DNA of 64,000 nucleotides, taken from Escherichia boydii. GTDB taxonomy: Bacteria; Pseudomonadota; Gammaproteobacteria; Enterobacterales; Enterobacteriaceae. The stretch is taken from contig CP169086.1 in NCBI GenBank assembly GCA_041890495.1, positions 930,001-994,000 on the forward strand, given 5' to 3'. Made by a program: the position numbers and the translations under genes. The notes beneath the pieces were generated by a model. The model was not told the origin of the DNA and ran no database searches. It saw nothing but the letters and a program-made list of their open reading frames with translations. Shown piece after piece: positions 62,285-64,000 of the stretch (position 1 is the stretch's first letter; each line of letters opens with the position of its first letter).

Positions 62285-63160
62285 ATGAGCGAGAAGCTAC
62301 AGAAAGTGCTGGCGCGTGCCGGCCACGGTTCTCGCCGTGAAATCGAATCTATTATTGAAGCCGGTCGTGTGAGTGTTGATGGCAAAATTGCTAAACTCGG
62401 CGATCGCGTTGAAGTTACCCCTGGATTGAAAATCCGTATCGATGGTCACCTTATTTCGGTACGTGAGTCCGCTGAACAAATTTGTCGCGTTCTGGCTTAT
62501 TACAAACCGGAAGGTGAGTTGTGTACCCGTAACGATCCGGAAGGGCGTCCGACGGTGTTTGACCGTCTGCCAAAGCTGCGTGGCGCACGCTGGATTGCCG
62601 TAGGTCGTCTGGACGTTAACACCTGTGGTCTGCTGCTGTTCACCACTGACGGTGAACTGGCAAACCGTTTAATGCATCCAAGCCGTGAAGTTGAACGTGA
62701 ATACGCCGTGCGTGTATTTGGTCAGGTTGACGACGCGAAACTGCGTGATTTGAGTCGTGGCGTGCAACTGGAAGATGGTCCGGCAGCTTTTAAAACCATC
62801 AAGTTCAGCGGCGGCGAAGGGATCAACCAGTGGTACAACGTTACTCTGACCGAAGGCCGTAACCGTGAAGTTCGTCGTCTGTGGGAAGCGGTTGGTGTGC
62901 AGGTCAGCCGCCTGATCCGTGTTCGTTACGGTGATATCCCACTGCCAAAAGGTCTGCCACGCGGTGGCTGGACGGAGCTGGACCTCGCCCAGACTAACTA
63001 TCTGCGCGAACTGGTGGAGCTACCGCCAGAAACCAGCTCTAAAGTCGCTGTAGAAAAAGACCGTCGTCGCATGAAGGCGAATCAGATTCGTCGTGCGGTG
63101 AAACGTCACAGTCAGGTGAGCGGCGGTCGTCGTTCTGGCGGACGTAATAATAACGGTTAA
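62285..63160 (+). CDS. rluB: 23S rRNA pseudouridine-2605 synthase
   Basis: 291 residues: S4 RNA-binding domain (1-60), RsuA-type catalytic domain with Asp110 in AVGRLDVNTCGLLLFTTDG, and a basic C-terminal tail (SGGRRSGGRNNNG) contacting rRNA. Start follows GAGGAAGCTCA. Tail length varies in the family. E. coli-like. Confidence 0.97.
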   Translation: MSEKLQKVLARAGHGSRREIESIIEAGRVSVDGKIAKLGDRVEVTPGLKIRIDGHLISVRESAEQICRVLAYYKPEGELCTRNDPEGRPTVFDRLPKLRGARWIAVGRLDVNTCGLLLFTTDGELANRLMHPSREVEREYAVRVFGQVDDAKLRDLSRGVQLEDGPAAFKTIKFSGGEGINQWYNVTLTEGRNREVRRLWEAVGVQVSRLIRVRYGDIPLPKGLPRGGWTELDLAQTNYLRELVELPPETSSKVAVEKDRRRMKANQIRRAVKRHSQVSGGRRSGGRNNNG

Positions 63161-63167
63161 TCAAAGT

Positions 63168-63192
63168 ATGCCGGACGTCATATCCGGCATTT
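63168..63192. terminator. terminator between rluB and btuR
   Basis: ATGCCGGA-CGTCATA-TCCGGCAT with TTTT after, between convergent genes. Confidence 0.85.
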
Positions 63193-63199
63193 TTACAGA

Positions 63200-63790
63200 T
63201 TAATAATCGATCCCTATCTGCGCTTTTACACCGGCATCAAACGCATGTTTGACGGGGCGTAATTCACTTACCGTATCTGCCAGTTCAAGAATATCCCGAT
63301 GACAACCACGACCCGTGATAATCACCGTCTGTTGATGTGGACGTTCATTTAACGCCTGCACCACTTCTTCCAGTGGCAAATAGTCATACGCCACCATATA
63401 CGTCAGTTCATCAAGCAAAACCATATCCAGTGAGGAATCAGCAAGCATCCGCTTTGCATGTTGCCAGACTTCGCGGCAGGCGGCGGTATCAGACTCGCGG
63501 TTTTGTGTATCCCAGGTAAAGCCCGTTGCCATCACCTGAAACTCAACGCCATGTGGCTCCAGCAGATTGCGTTCGCCATTAGGCCAGGTGCCTTTAATAA
63601 ACTGCACGACGCCTACTTTTTTTCCGTGACCAACTGCGCGTGTTGCCGTACCAAATGCCGCGGTGGTTTTGCCTTTTCCATTGCCGGTAAAGACGATGAT
63701 AATACCGCGTTCATCCTGGGCCTGGGCCACACGAGCATCTACTTTTTCTTTCACTCGCTGCTGACGCTGTTGGTAGCGTTCATCACTCAT
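63200..63790 (-). CDS. btuR: cob(I)alamin adenosyltransferase
   Basis: 196-residue CobA/CobO-type ATP:corrinoid adenosyltransferase that makes adenosylcobalamin. P-loop GNGKGKTTAAFG (residues 36-47); VVQFIKGTW and LLDELTYMV follow. Overlaps the yciK stop by four bases (ATGA shared). E. coli-like. Confidence 0.97.
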   Translation of the reverse strand: MSDERYQQRQQRVKEKVDARVAQAQDERGIIIVFTGNGKGKTTAAFGTATRAVGHGKKVGVVQFIKGTWPNGERNLLEPHGVEFQVMATGFTWDTQNRESDTAACREVWQHAKRMLADSSLDMVLLDELTYMVAYDYLPLEEVVQALNERPHQQTVIITGRGCHRDILELADTVSELRPVKHAFDAGVKAQIGIDY

Positions 63791-64000
63791 TGGGAAATTC
63801 CTGGTTTACGGCCCGGTTGGGCGTCAAAGGTCATGCCGGTTTTACGGCGGCTGTCATCGCCCATCAGCCAGAGGTAGAGCGGCATGATATCAGCGGGTGT
63901 TTTAAGTTTCTGTGGATCTTCGGTCGGGAAGGCGCTGGCACGCATTGCGGTGCGCGTACCGCCTGGGTTAATGCAGTTGACGCGCAGGCGCTGCTGATAT
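63787..64000 (-). CDS. yciK: short-chain dehydrogenase YciK, C-terminal part
   Basis: Only the last about 70 codons are inside the window; the gene starts beyond its right edge. The readable part runs LRVNCINPGGTRTAMRASAF through LYLWLMGDDSRRKTG to the end KPGISQ. NPGGTRTAM is the region after the SDR active-site helix. Substrate unknown. Expected to be co-transcribed with btuR. Confidence 0.93.
   Translation of the reverse strand, partial: YQQRLRVNCINPGGTRTAMRASAFPTEDPQKLKTPADIMPLYLWLMGDDSRRKTGMTFDAQPGRKPGISQ

Overview
The window is enterobacterial chromosome. Gene content and order follow the Escherichia coli K-12 stretch from hemA-prfA-kdsA through cha, nar, tyrT, purU, rssAB, galU-hns, adhE, opp, cls, tonB, yciABC, ompW and trp to rluB-btuR-yciK. 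There is no phage, plasmid, transposase or CRISPR array. Almost everything is core metabolism: haem, KDO, tryptophan and cobalamin synthesis, nitrate respiration, fermentation, peptide uptake and translation factors.

The striking property is mosaicism. As far as I can judge from memory of the K-12 proteins, some tracts are essentially K-12 identical, and they alternate with tracts coding for clearly diverged orthologues and extra genes of the Enterobacter/Leclercia type. The E. coli-like tracts are about 1-5.26 kb (hemA to kdsA), 14.9-23.46 kb (narK-narGHJI), 24.97-26.75 kb (tyrT repeats, purU), 29.4-31.1 kb (galU, hns), 32.33-35.78 kb (most of adhE, 5' ychE), 36.1-42.4 kb (oppABCDF), 47.4-48.0 kb (most of yciI, 5' tonB), 49.1-50.4 kb (yciB, yciC) and 54.13-64 kb (most of trpA to yciK). 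The rest is the second type: chaA to narX, a DMT permease with an Lrp regulator, ychJ-rssAB, tdk plus the 3' tip of adhE, 3' ychE, a voltage-gated K+ channel to MarR-GNAT, 3' tonB and yciA, and ykgJ-like, ompW, yedEF plus 3' trpA. Gene order is kept across every switch. Several switches fall inside genes (adhE, ychE, yciI, tonB, yciB, trpA), and three of them carry a single-base indel exactly at the switch.

Broken reading frames: prmC and sirB2 share about ten single-base indels within roughly 1 kb (2.33-3.30 kb); ychE and yciI each lack one base; trpA carries two compensating indels that scramble about 56 residues. Many of these would be costly if real (PrmC modifies the neighbouring release factor; trpA is needed for tryptophan synthesis). 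Sequencing or assembly error, or a chimeric consensus of two species, must therefore be weighed against true interspecies recombination.

The second-type tracts add genes that K-12 lacks at these positions: a chemoreceptor whose sensor domain carries the full amino-acid-binding dCache motif, a six-helix voltage-gated K+ channel ending in a zinc ribbon, a leucine-exporter-like permease, a MarR-GNAT fusion behind a perfect palindrome, a YkgJ-type Cys-rich protein, a small secreted unknown, and yedE-yedF beside the trp operon.

Functional units: narXL (sensor-regulator) control narK (nitrate/nitrite transporter) and narGHJI (respiratory nitrate reductase), with FNR and NarL sites visible; rssA-rssB handle sigma-S turnover; oppABCDF imports oligopeptides; trpLEDCBA is complete in layout, with promoter-operator, leader peptide and attenuator.
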